NCBI RefSeq assembly: GCF_041154745.1
Contig: NZ_AP031573.1
Location: 1,116,001 to 1,180,000, forward strand
Direction: 5' to 3'
DNA: 64,000 bases
Origin: Flavobacterium sp. CFS9
GTDB taxonomy: Bacteria; Bacteroidota; Bacteroidia; Flavobacteriales; Flavobacteriaceae
Below are positions 35,754 to 45,828 of this stretch, one piece after another. A model generated the notes under the pieces. That model was not told the origin of the DNA. It ran no database searches and saw nothing but the letters and a program-made list of their open reading frames with translations. Each line of letters begins with the position of its first letter. Position 1 is the stretch's first letter. The position numbers and the translations under genes were made by a program.

Positions 35754-38195
35754 TTATTTTTTATAGAGTTTACTCAAAACCGTCTTCCAAACACTGCGTT
35801 TTTCCTCTTCATCGTGATACCCGTTAGCATAAGCACCGTAACCGTATCCATAAGCGGCACCATACTTTGCCTTGTTCTCATAACCATTTAATACAATGCT
35901 GGCATTACTCAACTCTCCTCTTTTTACTCGGGTGTTCAATAATGTAATCATATCCTTTTTGGTATAATTCTGCCTTACGATATAAAGCGTCACATCTGCG
36001 AATTGTGCCAATTCTAATGCATCCGAAACTAACCCAACCGGAGGTGTATCCAGAATAATATAATCATATTTTTGCTTCAGCTCTAAAATCATCTCTCTCA
36101 TCGCGTCACTCAAAATTAACTCTGAAGGATTTGGTGGAATTGGCCCCGAAAGTATAACATCCAGATTTGGAACTTCTGTAGGGTATGTAATTTCTTCTAA
36201 ACTATTTTGCTTTATGAGGTAATTAACAACACCTATTTGATTTTTCAAATTGAACTCATCTGCCAATCTCGGTTTTCTTAAATCTAAACCAAGAATTACC
36301 GTTTTCTTTTCGCTTAAAGCGAATACTGTGGCAATATTTATGGAACAGAATGTTTTCCCTTCACCACTTATGGATGACGTAATCATTAAAGTTTTCGAAC
36401 CACTCACCTGTTGTTTTTTATACAAAAACTGCAAAGAAGAACGAATCGCTCTAAATGCTTCCGATAATGCCGATTTTGGTTTATCAAATACTGCCAGACT
36501 CAACAAATCTTTATTTACACCAATGACACCAATTAACGGTATTTGCGTCAATTTACTAATATCGTCGGTATTTTGAATTGAGTTATTGACAAAGAAAATT
36601 CCAAAAACAAACAATAATGGAATTAATGTCCCTAAAAACAGCGCCAGTACATAGTTTACAGAGGTTTTCGGTCCAATTAATCCTCCTCCAATATCTTTTG
36701 CAGGATCAATAAAATGAATATCTGATAAGTTCGATGCTTTTACAATTTCAGCTTCGTTTCTCTTTTTTAGAAATTCAGTATAAATATTATCACTTAAGTC
36801 ATATTTCCTCTGAATTTTCAACAACTCCTGCTGTTCTTCCGGAAGTTTTTTTACGGTACTTTCGGCCTGACCTATTTTAGCATTTATACTAGCTAAATCT
36901 GTCAACAATAATGCTTTTGCAGAAGTTATATTTTCCAATAAAACATTTTTAACAGCCTGCATTTGATTGTCAAAATCTTTAAAAATCTTATCACTTTTTA
37001 CAGCATAAGCCATCTCCGATCTTTGCGCCGAAAGTGCAATAAGTTTTGAAACATGCAAAATAACATTTGGATCTTCAATACCTGCTACCGTAGGAGCGGG
37101 TAATCTTGAATAATCCGTACTATTATTTAAATACGATTTTAAAGAATTGTAATAGGCTATTTTTCTTGTAACCTGGTCTTTTTCGACATCGAAGTCCATT
37201 ATTTTATCTGAAACTTTAGCTCCACCGCCTTCAATTTCATAGATATTTTTATCCTTTCTAAAAGATTTCAACTCATTACCGGTTTGCTTCAATTGCATTT
37301 CCATAGCAATAAGAGTACTATCGATAAATCGGATGGTATTTGTTGCAAATTGGTTTTTCCCATCGAGTTGAAGTTTGATCAACATTTTTACCGTTGCATT
37401 CAAATAGTCAACCATCCTGGCTTTATTTGTACCTTGCATTCCCAGAGTCAATATTGATCCCCCTTTATCATCAGCGTTAACACTCACACCTCTATAACTA
37501 GATACAGTCCCGTCAAAATCATTAAATCTAACAAAATACTCATTTCCGGTGTAGAAGCCCGGATTATCATTTATCTGTAAACTCCAATTTAAAAAAGGAA
37601 GCGAGACTTTTTCCCCGGCCTTACATCTTTTTACATACTCTTTAGGCTGAACCGTTGTATTGCTATAGCTGTTATTAGAATATGTAATTAATGAAGCCGA
37701 ATTACCTTCAAACGGAATTCGAATTTCATATTCAGTTGGACTCAAAAACTTAATCCCGATTAATGTATTTGCAAGCTGTCCCTTTGTTTTGTCAATTTTT
37801 ACGTAAAAAGGAACGGCTCCGTAAGAATCAATCAAATTGTATTTTCCCTGAACAAGATAATCGATATAAAACTCTAATTTATCTACAACTAATTCGTTGT
37901 GTGATCTTGATTGTATAACGGTTGAAATTCCATTGACCTGATCTGAAACACCTCCCCAATTAAAAACCAGACTTGTATTGGAAGTAAAAAACGGGTTTCT
38001 TTCTTCCTTAATCGAAACCATCGTCTGCATCCCGTAAATTTTTTCTTTACGAATATTTACCTGATAAGCAATTGCAAAAGCAATTATCAAACTAATCGCA
38101 AAGAGTTTCCAATAACTGGCAATTTTCAGAAGAAATCCTTTAAAATCAAAATTTGAATGATTTTCAAAAATGGAAAAATCTTTTATATCTAACAT
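35754..38195 (-). CDS. wzc: Wzc-type polysaccharide co-polymerase with BY-kinase domain
   Basis: Inner membrane protein of 813 residues. N-terminal Wzz domain with a helix at about 29-46, long periplasmic coiled region, second helix at about 515-537, then a cytoplasmic bacterial tyrosine kinase domain with Walker A SSISGEGKT (K614), Walker A-prime VILGLDLRKPR and Walker B YIILDTPPVG. The C-terminal tail is tyrosine-rich (YGAAYGYGYGAYANGYHDEEE, six tyrosines within about twenty residues), the usual autophosphorylation cluster. It controls chain length and export together with Wza, encoded 15 bases upstream. Confidence 0.95.
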   Translation of the reverse strand: MLDIKDFSIFENHSNFDFKGFLLKIASYWKLFAISLIIAFAIAYQVNIRKEKIYGMQTMVSIKEERNPFFTSNTSLVFNWGGVSDQVNGISTVIQSRSHNELVVDKLEFYIDYLVQGKYNLIDSYGAVPFYVKIDKTKGQLANTLIGIKFLSPTEYEIRIPFEGNSASLITYSNNSYSNTTVQPKEYVKRCKAGEKVSLPFLNWSLQINDNPGFYTGNEYFVRFNDFDGTVSSYRGVSVNADDKGGSILTLGMQGTNKARMVDYLNATVKMLIKLQLDGKNQFATNTIRFIDSTLIAMEMQLKQTGNELKSFRKDKNIYEIEGGGAKVSDKIMDFDVEKDQVTRKIAYYNSLKSYLNNSTDYSRLPAPTVAGIEDPNVILHVSKLIALSAQRSEMAYAVKSDKIFKDFDNQMQAVKNVLLENITSAKALLLTDLASINAKIGQAESTVKKLPEEQQELLKIQRKYDLSDNIYTEFLKKRNEAEIVKASNLSDIHFIDPAKDIGGGLIGPKTSVNYVLALFLGTLIPLLFVFGIFFVNNSIQNTDDISKLTQIPLIGVIGVNKDLLSLAVFDKPKSALSEAFRAIRSSLQFLYKKQQVSGSKTLMITSSISGEGKTFCSINIATVFALSEKKTVILGLDLRKPRLADEFNLKNQIGVVNYLIKQNSLEEITYPTEVPNLDVILSGPIPPNPSELILSDAMREMILELKQKYDYIILDTPPVGLVSDALELAQFADVTLYIVRQNYTKKDMITLLNTRVKRGELSNASIVLNGYENKAKYGAAYGYGYGAYANGYHDEEEKRSVWKTVLSKLYKK

Positions 38196-38210
38196 CTTTT
38201 GAATTTAATT

Positions 38211-39005
38211 TTAGTTTTTAAGCAACAGATACACCGTTGTAGCCAAAGACAAAACGGTAATAATTGTTGTAATCGATTCTATACCTGTCTTTCCGGTTCC
38301 CCATGATTTTTGTTTGACCGGTTTTACATAAATATAATCGTTAGGCTGTAAATAATAATAAGGGGATTTCATCACGTTAATATCCGTCAAATCGATATCC
38401 TGCATTTGTACACCAGTAGGTGTCTGACGAATTACGGTTACCGCTTTTCTATTACCTGTAATAGTGATGTCTCCGGCATTTGCGATAGCTTCCATAATAT
38501 TTACATGTTCCTGAAACAGAGTTTTTGTACCTGTACTTCCCACTTCTCCATTTATGGTATATCTAAAACCAGCTAATTTCACAGTAACAAAAATATTAGC
38601 TTCACTTTTAAAATATTCTTCAAGTAATTTCTTTTCGATTCGAACACGGACTTCTTCAAGAGTGTATCCAATAACATTAATTTCTCCTAAGATTGGCATT
38701 CTGATATTACCATGATCGTCAACTGTAAACCCATTAAAATACAATCCTGACTCTGATTTTCCAGCTCCTGAAGAAGCACCATCTGTAGTATTAAAAATGG
38801 AAACCAACTTTGGATCAATTGCTTTTATGTCAATACTCAAAACATCATTCACCTGCAATCTGTAAGGCTTAGACTCCACAGCCGCAATATTATTCTGTTC
38901 TCCCGAATTATTTTTATCCTGCAAGTAAACCAGATCTTTTACAGGAATACAAGAAGTAAATAGTATGCTTATTAATAACAGTATATAAAAGCCGTTTTTT
39001 GTCAT
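38211..39005 (-). CDS. wza: Wza-type outer membrane polysaccharide export lipoprotein
   Basis: Export protein of 264 residues with a lipoprotein signal: hydrophobic YILLLISILF then the lipobox TSC with the lipid-bearing cysteine at about 19. The polysaccharide export domain begins YRLQVNDVLSIDI (about 48-60); GYTLEEVRVRIEKKLLEEYF and a single SLBB part (FRYTINGEVGSTGTKTLF) follow, then a C-terminal membrane segment at about 243-262. It forms the outer-membrane channel working with Wzc. It is the first gene of the locus on the transcription side, next to recR. Confidence 0.92.
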   Translation of the reverse strand: MTKNGFYILLLISILFTSCIPVKDLVYLQDKNNSGEQNNIAAVESKPYRLQVNDVLSIDIKAIDPKLVSIFNTTDGASSGAGKSESGLYFNGFTVDDHGNIRMPILGEINVIGYTLEEVRVRIEKKLLEEYFKSEANIFVTVKLAGFRYTINGEVGSTGTKTLFQEHVNIMEAIANAGDITITGNRKAVTVIRQTPTGVQMQDIDLTDINVMKSPYYYLQPNDYIYVKPVKQKSWGTGKTGIESITTIITVLSLATTVYLLLKN

Positions 39006-39021
39006 TAGTGAAATTTTATCG

Positions 39022-39029
39022 CAAATATA
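39022..39029 (-). promoter_or_regulatory. -7 box of the wza operon
   Basis: Minus strand TATATTTG, matching TAnnTTTG, 17 bases before the wza start codon. No clear TTG is found 17-23 bases upstream, so this is a weaker promoter call. The leader would be only about 10 bases long. Confidence 0.5.
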
Positions 39030-39075
39030 GACTTTCCTTTAATCTTCAGAAAATCTAAGTGTTATTTGAGTTTAT

Positions 39076-39696
39076 TTAATTGTTTTTGAAAGTTTTTTCG
39101 AATGGAACACGATGCAAAATACTTCTTCCAAGGGTAATTTCATCCGCATACTCCAATTCATCTCCTACCGAAATTCCTCTTGCAATGGTAGAAATTATAA
39201 TTTCCGATTCGGCAATTTGTTTATAGATGTAAAAATTAGTGGTATCCCCTTCCATTGTTGAACTAAGCGCAAAGATAATTTCTACGACCTTTCCTTCCTT
39301 TACTTTTTCAACCAGACTTGAAATATTCAATTGGCCGGGGCCAACTCCTTCAATTGGAGAAATTTTCCCTCCCAGTACATGATAAATTCCCTTGTACTGA
39401 CCAGTATTTTCAATCGCCATAACGTCACGAATATCTTCAACAACACAAATTGTTTGATGATTTCTTGATGAATTAGCACAAATTTCGCAGACTTTGGTAT
39501 CTGAGATGTTATGACAATTTTGACAAAATTTAATATTCTCACGCATATTCAATAGAGCCTGAGATAAAAAACCGGTTTGTTCCTTAGGCTGTTTTAACAA
39601 ATGCAGCACTAATCGCAACGCTGTACGTTTACCAATTCCGGGCAGCTGCGACATTTCACTGACTGCTTTTTCTATTAATTTTGATGAAAATTCCAT
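39076..39696 (-). CDS. recR: Recombination protein RecR
   Basis: DNA repair protein of 206 residues working with RecF and RecO to load RecA at gaps. Helix-hairpin-helix part [17 protein letters not shown] (about 18-34), zinc finger [16 protein letters not shown] with four cysteines (about 57-72), Toprim segment [13 protein letters not shown] and C-terminal [22 protein letters not shown] are all present and complete. A TACTTTTG box lies only 5 bases upstream of the start codon. It marks the boundary between the polysaccharide locus and housekeeping genes. Confidence 0.96.
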   Translation of the reverse strand: MEFSSKLIEKAVSEMSQLPGIGKRTALRLVLHLLKQPKEQTGFLSQALLNMRENIKFCQNCHNISDTKVCEICANSSRNHQTICVVEDIRDVMAIENTGQYKGIYHVLGGKISPIEGVGPGQLNISSLVEKVKEGKVVEIIFALSSTMEGDTTNFYIYKQIAESEIIISTIARGISVGDELEYADEITLGRSILHRVPFEKTFKNN

Positions 39697-39701
39697 GACG
39701 A

Positions 39702-39709
39702 CAAAAGTA
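39702..39709 (-). promoter_or_regulatory. Putative -7 box of recR, leaderless arrangement
   Basis: Minus strand TACTTTTG ends 5 bases before the recR ATG. With initiation about 7 bases after the box, the transcript would start at or next to the start codon. No TTG at the expected upstream distance is seen, which lowers confidence. Confidence 0.4.
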
Positions 39710-39780
39710 ATACATTAATGTTTCTTATCTGATCCGATTAAAAATGAATTCCTCGATATTCTGAGGTTAAAACAAAAAAC

Positions 39781-40146
39781 TTAATACTGATTTGTAGCCA
39801 ACAAAACTAAAGTACAGGCCACCTCTGCCTTGATATTGTTTAATTCTAACAATTGATAAAATTCGGGATTCTCTGACCCTGGATTAAAAACAACTCTTTT
39901 AGGCTGTGCTTCGATAATATAATTGTAATATTCGCGCTGACGGGCTGGATTTAAGTACAGCGTAACAGTATCGATGTTTTTTACCGGAATTGTTTTCGTA
40001 TGAATCTTCACGCCGGCAACTTCGCCTCTGTTCTGACCAATTGCCAATACCGTATGTCCTTTTTCAACCAGCATATTTATAGCTTTAAAAGCGTAGCGTT
40101 CCGGTTTTGTAGTAGCGCCAAGAACGAGGGTTTTCTTATTTTTCAT
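39781..40146 (-). CDS. CoA-binding domain protein (YccU type)
   Basis: Small Rossmann-fold CoA_binding protein. ATG at 40146 gives 121 residues starting MKNKKTLVLGATTKPERYAF, the usual start of this family. A longer frame up to 40176 exists but would begin upstream of a TACTTTTG promoter box at 40164-40171, so it cannot be translated from that promoter. VLAIGQNRGEVAG and VTLYLNPARQREYYNYI are typical. The physiological role of this widespread family is unclear. Confidence 0.85.
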   Translation of the reverse strand: MKNKKTLVLGATTKPERYAFKAINMLVEKGHTVLAIGQNRGEVAGVKIHTKTIPVKNIDTVTLYLNPARQREYYNYIIEAQPKRVVFNPGSENPEFYQLLELNNIKAEVACTLVLLATNQY

Positions 40147-40163
40147 TGTTTTTAAATATACTG

Positions 40164-40171
40164 CAAAAGTA
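40164..40171 (-). promoter_or_regulatory. -7 box of the CoA-binding protein gene
   Basis: Minus strand TACTTTTG, 17 bases before the ATG at 40146. It decides the start codon of the downstream gene. The nearest TTG upstream is about 31 bases away, too far for the usual spacing. Confidence 0.5.
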
Positions 40172-40299
40172 ATCAAAAAGAATGAGCTTATTTTAGGTTA
40201 CCCAATTAGAATTAAAAGCAATAAAAAAACAATATCCTTACATGATCTTAGCCTGAAGTTTTAAAAAATGTCTATTTTTACCTCACTAACCTAAACTCT

Positions 40300-40929
40300 A
40301 TGGATTTATTCATTTATTTATTTGCCGCGCTGTTTTCAGTATTAAACCCTATCGGCACCGTACCTATTTTTGTTGGACTAACACAACACGATTCTCAAAA
40401 AGAGCGTTCCCGAATTTCACTTTGGACCGCTATTAATGTTGGAATCATTTTATTAGTTTCTTATTTTATCGGTCAGTATGTTTTAACTTTTTTCGGAATA
40501 AGCATTGATGCTTTGCGAATTGCCGGCGGAATCATAATTGTAAATTCCGGTTTTTCTTTACTTTCAGGAAAATTCAATAAAAAACGAGGAATCAACAAAA
40601 AAATCGAAACGGACGCACAACAAAGAAACGACATCGCCCTAACGCCTCTGGCAATACCAATGCTTGCAGGACCGGGATCAATGTCACTATTAATTGCTTT
40701 TTATCAGGAACACCACGGAGTAAACGAAATTATAATTTCGTGCTCCGCTATCATAGCAATTGCATTTACAATTTTTGCAATCCTTAAAAGTGCTCATTAT
40801 TTAGCACGTATACTTGGTGCTTCCGGAATTGTGGCTATTTCCAGAATTGTTGGCTTTATTGTAATTTCGATTGGGATTCAATACATAGTTAGCTCAATCA
40901 TCAATATTGTAAAAGGAAACCTGATGTAA
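40300..40929 (+). CDS. MarC family integral membrane protein
   Basis: The only plus-strand gene of the window, 209 residues with six hydrophobic segments. The family start LFIYLFAALFSVLNPIGTVPIFVGLT (about 3-28), the conserved IAGGIIIVNSGFSLL and the second NP/PLA-type half PLAIPMLAGPGSMSLLI (about 111-127) identify MarC/UPF0056. Transport function is presumed but undemonstrated, and the former link to multiple antibiotic resistance is not accepted. It faces ctlX convergently across a shared hairpin terminator. Confidence 0.9.
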   Translation: MDLFIYLFAALFSVLNPIGTVPIFVGLTQHDSQKERSRISLWTAINVGIILLVSYFIGQYVLTFFGISIDALRIAGGIIIVNSGFSLLSGKFNKKRGINKKIETDAQQRNDIALTPLAIPMLAGPGSMSLLIAFYQEHHGVNEIIISCSAIIAIAFTIFAILKSAHYLARILGASGIVAISRIVGFIVISIGIQYIVSSIINIVKGNLM

Positions 40930-40951
40930 ACACTACAACATACTTCTAACA

Positions 40952-40987
40952 AAAAAGGGGATAAAATGTGTGTTTTATCCCCTTTTT
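40952..40987. terminator. Bidirectional intrinsic terminator between marC and ctlX
   Basis: Perfect 15-base stem, AAAAAGGGGATAAAA pairing with TTTTATCCCCTTTTT, around a TGTGTG loop. A-runs on the left and T-runs on the right make it work in both directions, fitting the convergent genes marC and ctlX. Confidence 0.88.
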
Positions 40988-41005
40988 CTATATTTAAAAA
41001 TCTAT

Positions 41006-41941
41006 TTAACTTCTTGGCAAAAATACTTCAGCCATCATACAACGGGCACTTCCACCCCCGCAAGCTTCAATCGTATCTAAACTCGAACTTAGAATTTCCG
41101 CATGATTTTCTAATTGCGTAATTTGTTTCGGAGTCAGACTCTGATGTGCCGATGCACTCATTACGATATATCTCTTATCATTTGTTCCTCTAACTTCCAA
41201 CATATTTCCAGCAAAATTATTCACCTGTGCTTCGGTAATTAGAATAACTTCCTTTTTATCCGCTTTTAGATTTTCAAGAACCATTTTACGTTCTTTTTTA
41301 TCATCGATACTATCTGCACAGATAACGGCGAATGTTTCACCCAAACACATCATCACATTTGTATGATAAATCAGTTTACGTTCTCCGTCAACTGTTTGAA
41401 AAGCTTCAAAAATAACCGGAGCATAATCAAAATCTTCGCAGAATTCGATAAACAGCTCTTCATCTGCACGAGGAGACAAAGCGCAGTACGCTTTTGCATT
41501 TGCTCTATCCAAAAGCAAGCTTCCGGTTCCTTCTAAAAAGTAACCATCTTCTTCTGCCGATGTATAATCTACTATATTTGAGATTTCAAAGCCTTTCTCT
41601 TCAAGTACATCTAAAATATCTTCACGGCGCTCCTGACGACGGTTTTCTGCAAACATCGGATATAAGGCCACATCTCCATTTTCATGAAATGAAATCCAGT
41701 TATTTGGAAAAATACTATCCGGGGTATCTGTCTCTAAAGTATCTTCAATAACGGTAACATCAACTCCTACTGCTCTGAGTTTTTCGACAAAAGCATCAAA
41801 TTCCTGTTGTGCTTTTGCATTTACCGTACTTGGCAAAAGTCCGTCTAATACTTTTTGGTAATAATTATTTACTGCCGTTTGCTCATTCATTCTGAAAGCT
41901 ACTGGCCGAATCATTACGATTGCATTTGTAGTTTGTTTCAT
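41006..41941 (-). CDS. ctlX: Amidinotransferase-superfamily hydrolase, CtlX-like
   Basis: Guanidine-group-modifying enzyme of 311 residues (DDAH/arginine deiminase superfamily). Start ATG at 41939-41941 (MKQTTNAIVMIRPV); a TTG seven codons upstream at 41962 is less likely and lies inside a repeat. FPNNWISFH, LEGTGSLLLDR, the histidine in KLIYHTNVMMC and the catalytic cysteine in EACGGGSARCMMAEVF complete the propeller-fold signature. Flavobacterial relatives are often called citrulline utilisation hydrolase; the substrate is not settled by sequence. It follows a paralogue in the same direction and ends at the 40952-40987 terminator. Confidence 0.82.
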   Translation of the reverse strand: MKQTTNAIVMIRPVAFRMNEQTAVNNYYQKVLDGLLPSTVNAKAQQEFDAFVEKLRAVGVDVTVIEDTLETDTPDSIFPNNWISFHENGDVALYPMFAENRRQERREDILDVLEEKGFEISNIVDYTSAEEDGYFLEGTGSLLLDRANAKAYCALSPRADEELFIEFCEDFDYAPVIFEAFQTVDGERKLIYHTNVMMCLGETFAVICADSIDDKKERKMVLENLKADKKEVILITEAQVNNFAGNMLEVRGTNDKRYIVMSASAHQSLTPKQITQLENHAEILSSSLDTIEACGGGSARCMMAEVFLPRS

Positions 41942-41955
41942 TTTTTGTTTTTTTT

Positions 41956-42010
41956 GTTTCAAGTTTCAAGTTTTAAGTTTCACGTTCTGCAAAAACTTGA
42001 AACTTGAAAC
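41956..42010. repeat. Heptamer tandem repeat with inverted copy
   Basis: Between the two guanidino-hydrolase genes. Units GTTTCAA, GTTTCAA, GTTTTAA and GTTTCAC run 41956-41983, followed by two inverted units TTGAAAC, TTGAAAC at 41997-42010. The arms 41956-41974 and 41992-42010 form a perfect 19-base inverted repeat around a 17-base loop. It can fold into a strong hairpin in the transcript 15 bases before the ctlX start codon. Confidence 0.9.
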
Positions 42011-42017
42011 AATTATT

Positions 42018-42932
42018 TTAATCTCTAATCAACGGAAGCGTTGAGCATCTCAACAATCCTTCTTGCTTTGCAATTTCTGCGTATGGAATTTCCTCTACAA
42101 CAAAACCATTAGCACGCAACCAATTGTTCAGACGGGTAAAATTCTTTTCGGATACCACTACATTTTCAGCAATAGAAAATACGTTTGAAAACATATTATA
42201 CATTTCGTCTCTTTCGATATGAAACAAATTTTCTTTTCCAAAAAGGTTCACCAAATACGAATAATCTGCTTCTTCACGAAAACCTCTCTTGTAGATAATT
42301 CCCTTATCTTTTCCAACAGGCTGAAAACAGCAGTCAAGGTGTAAGGCATTGTCACGAGCTTCTAGTTTAGATTTTACCAAATCGAACTCTTTGACGATTT
42401 TATTTGGGAACATTTTTCTTAGATACTCTACACCATGCATATTTGTTCTTGCCGTAATGTAATCTTTATAATCACTTCCTTTATAAGTTCCAACAAACAC
42501 ATGATCATTCCACAACATTACATCTCCTCCTTCAATATGAACTTCCTCAGGTGGACGAATTACTTTCAACGGATCCATCTGGTCAATTACGTACTGAATT
42601 GCATCCAACTCACGTTCCCTGTCTGGCAGAATATTAGATTTTACAAAAGTATCATCTATCACAAAACCTATATCACGGGCAAAAATCTGATTGTAATTCT
42701 CAATCATTTCCGGACGATACACTTTTACATCATATTTTTGAAAAACAGCATTAAAAGCATCCATTTCGACAATCATATCTTTTTCGATTGGATAAGTCCC
42801 TGCTTTAATATGTTCCAATGATTTAGGATCATAAGCTTCCTCTAAAGATGGAGTTGGCCCATTATGAACTGCAGAACCCAAAACTACTGCCCGCAGTCTT
42901 GACGTTTCGTTCTTTATATTTAATTGCAACAT
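42018..42932 (-). CDS. Arginine deiminase/DDAH-superfamily hydrolase
   Basis: Enzyme of 304 residues of the guanidine-modifying superfamily. The conserved acidic segment FARDIGFVIDD (about 88-98), IEGGDVMLW (about 133-141), the catalytic histidine in ALHLDCCFQP (about 196-205) and the catalytic cysteine in LLRCSTLPLIRD at the very C-terminus are visible. It could hydrolyse arginine or a methylated or modified arginine to citrulline plus an amine, but I cannot choose a substrate. ctlX, a distant paralogue, follows 77 bases downstream. Confidence 0.85.
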   Translation of the reverse strand: MLQLNIKNETSRLRAVVLGSAVHNGPTPSLEEAYDPKSLEHIKAGTYPIEKDMIVEMDAFNAVFQKYDVKVYRPEMIENYNQIFARDIGFVIDDTFVKSNILPDRERELDAIQYVIDQMDPLKVIRPPEEVHIEGGDVMLWNDHVFVGTYKGSDYKDYITARTNMHGVEYLRKMFPNKIVKEFDLVKSKLEARDNALHLDCCFQPVGKDKGIIYKRGFREEADYSYLVNLFGKENLFHIERDEMYNMFSNVFSIAENVVVSEKNFTRLNNWLRANGFVVEEIPYAEIAKQEGLLRCSTLPLIRD

Positions 42933-42951
42933 AACTATATTGTATTTTGGG

Positions 42952-42959
42952 CAAAGATA
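42952..42959 (-). promoter_or_regulatory. -7 box of the guanidino-hydrolase pair
   Basis: Minus strand TATCTTTG, matching TAnnTTTG, 20 bases before the start codon at 42932. No TTG is found at the standard distance, where the gltA terminator hairpin lies instead. Confidence 0.5.
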
Positions 42960-42962
42960 AAA

Positions 42963-42989
42963 AAAGCTTCACAGGTTAAGTGAAGCTTT
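42963..42989. terminator. Intrinsic terminator of gltA
   Basis: Ten-base stem AAAGCTTCAC pairing with GTGAAGCTTT around an AGGTTAA loop, flanked on the minus strand by T-rich sequence. It lies 10 bases after the gltA stop codon. Confidence 0.85.
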
Positions 42990-42998
42990 AATTTTTTT

Positions 42999-44276
42999 TT
43001 ATTTGTTTGACTTAAAGTCTCTCAACGGATGTCCTGTATAAACTTGTCTTGGACGGCCAATTGGCTCTTTGTTCTCACGCATTTCTTTCCACTGCGCAAT
43101 CCAGCCTGGTAGTCTGCCTATAGCAAACATTACTGTAAACATATCTGTTGGTATTCCTAATGCTCTGTAGATAATTCCAGAGTAGAAATCAACATTAGGA
43201 TATAAATTTCTTGATTTGAAGTATTCATCTTCAAGAGCTGCTGACTCTAATTTTTTAGCGATTTCTAAAATAGGATCTTCAACACCTAAGGTATCTAATA
43301 CTTCTTTAGCTGCTTTTTTGATGATTTTTGCTCTTGGATCGAAGCTTTTGTAAACTCTATGACCAAATCCCATTAAACGGAATGGATCATTTTTATCTTT
43401 CGCTTTCGCTAAGAATTTATCTGTATCTCCGCCATCTTTGTTGATTTCCTCCAACATTTCAAGTACTGCCTGATTTGCACCACCATGTAAAGGTCCCCAA
43501 AGCGCAGAAACACCTGCAGAAATAGAAGCAAATAAACCAGCATGAGAAGAACCTACCATTCTTACCGTTGAAGTAGAACAATTTTGTTCGTGATCAGCAT
43601 GAAGAATAAATAATTTATCTAATGCATCAATTACAATTGGATTTGCAGAATATGGTCCCGTAGGTAATTTAAACATTAACTGCATAAAATTCTCTACATA
43701 ACCGGTTGTATTGTCATAATAATTCAACGGATACCCCATAGATTTTCTATAAGTCCATGTTGCAATTACAAGAAATTTACCCATTGTTTTACAAATGGCC
43801 TCGTACATCTCTTTTTCATTTTCAACATTTACTGCTTTTGGGTTGAATGCTGTTAATGCACTAGTCAAAGCAGACAAAACGCCCATTGGGTGAGCCGTTT
43901 TTGGGAAACCGTCGATGATATTTTTCATCTCTTCGTTTACCAAAGTATGCTTTTTAATACCATTTTCAAATTGCTCTAATTCCTTAGCAGTTGGTAATTC
44001 CCCAAAAATTAAAAGGTAAGATACTTCTAAGAAACTTGCCTTTTCAGCCAAATCTTCAATGGAATATCCTCTGTAACGCAAAATTCCTAGTTCTCCATCT
44101 AAGAAGGTGATTTCACTCTTACAAGAACCAGAGTTTTTATATCCCGGGTCTAAAGTAATAATACCTGTTAAATCACGTAATTTGTTAATATCGATAGCTG
44201 ATTCATTTTCACTCCCCGTGATTACCGGAAGTTCAATTTTTTGACCATCTACTTCTAATGTAGCTATTTTTGACAT
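42999..44276 (-). CDS. gltA: Citrate synthase
   Basis: Hexameric-type (type II) citrate synthase of 425 residues, the entry enzyme of the TCA cycle. The substrate-binding LHADHEQNCSTSTVR (about 231-245) and GPLHGGANQAVLEML (about 262-276) each carry an active-site histidine; the catalytic aspartate is in NVDFYSGIIY near 365. RLMGFGHRVYK and the C-terminal RPRQVYTG are typical. It is a single-gene unit, with its own promoter box and terminator. Confidence 0.97.
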   Translation of the reverse strand: MSKIATLEVDGQKIELPVITGSENESAIDINKLRDLTGIITLDPGYKNSGSCKSEITFLDGELGILRYRGYSIEDLAEKASFLEVSYLLIFGELPTAKELEQFENGIKKHTLVNEEMKNIIDGFPKTAHPMGVLSALTSALTAFNPKAVNVENEKEMYEAICKTMGKFLVIATWTYRKSMGYPLNYYDNTTGYVENFMQLMFKLPTGPYSANPIVIDALDKLFILHADHEQNCSTSTVRMVGSSHAGLFASISAGVSALWGPLHGGANQAVLEMLEEINKDGGDTDKFLAKAKDKNDPFRLMGFGHRVYKSFDPRAKIIKKAAKEVLDTLGVEDPILEIAKKLESAALEDEYFKSRNLYPNVDFYSGIIYRALGIPTDMFTVMFAIGRLPGWIAQWKEMRENKEPIGRPRQVYTGHPLRDFKSNK

Positions 44277-44314
44277 AATATATCGGAAATAAATCTTATA
44301 AAATAATAATTTAT

Positions 44315-44322
44315 CAAATCTA
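44315..44322 (-). promoter_or_regulatory. Putative -7 box of gltA
   Basis: Minus strand TAGATTTG, matching TAnnTTTG, about 38 bases before the gltA start. There is no clear TTG element at 17-23 bases upstream, so confidence is limited. Confidence 0.42.
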
Positions 44323-44382
44323 AGGAATTTAAGACTAATTAAAAAAAGAATCCTGCTATGAATTTGTTAAAACTCCAAAAAA

Positions 44383-44408
44383 AAACCATCTGCCGCGGCA
44401 GATGGTTT
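44383..44408. terminator. Palindromic terminator of eno
   Basis: A perfect 26-base palindrome (arm AAACCATCTGCCG) lies 24 bases after the eno stop codon and is followed on the minus strand by nine T. GC-rich centre in AT-rich surroundings. Classical intrinsic terminator. Confidence 0.9.
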
Positions 44409-44432
44409 AAATTGAATATATAACTCTTACAA

Positions 44433-45749
<1,317 letters not shown>

Positions 45750-45828
45750 TTATATTTTTTTTTTCGAAATTATAAAAATATTTAATAGTAAAAACGTATT
45801 CTATCCAAGAAACGTCTTTATTTATTAA

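Noticed and set aside
39710..39780. Terminator after the CoA-binding gene (CCTC...GAGG)
   Set aside because: Only a four-base stem with no T run at a useful position.
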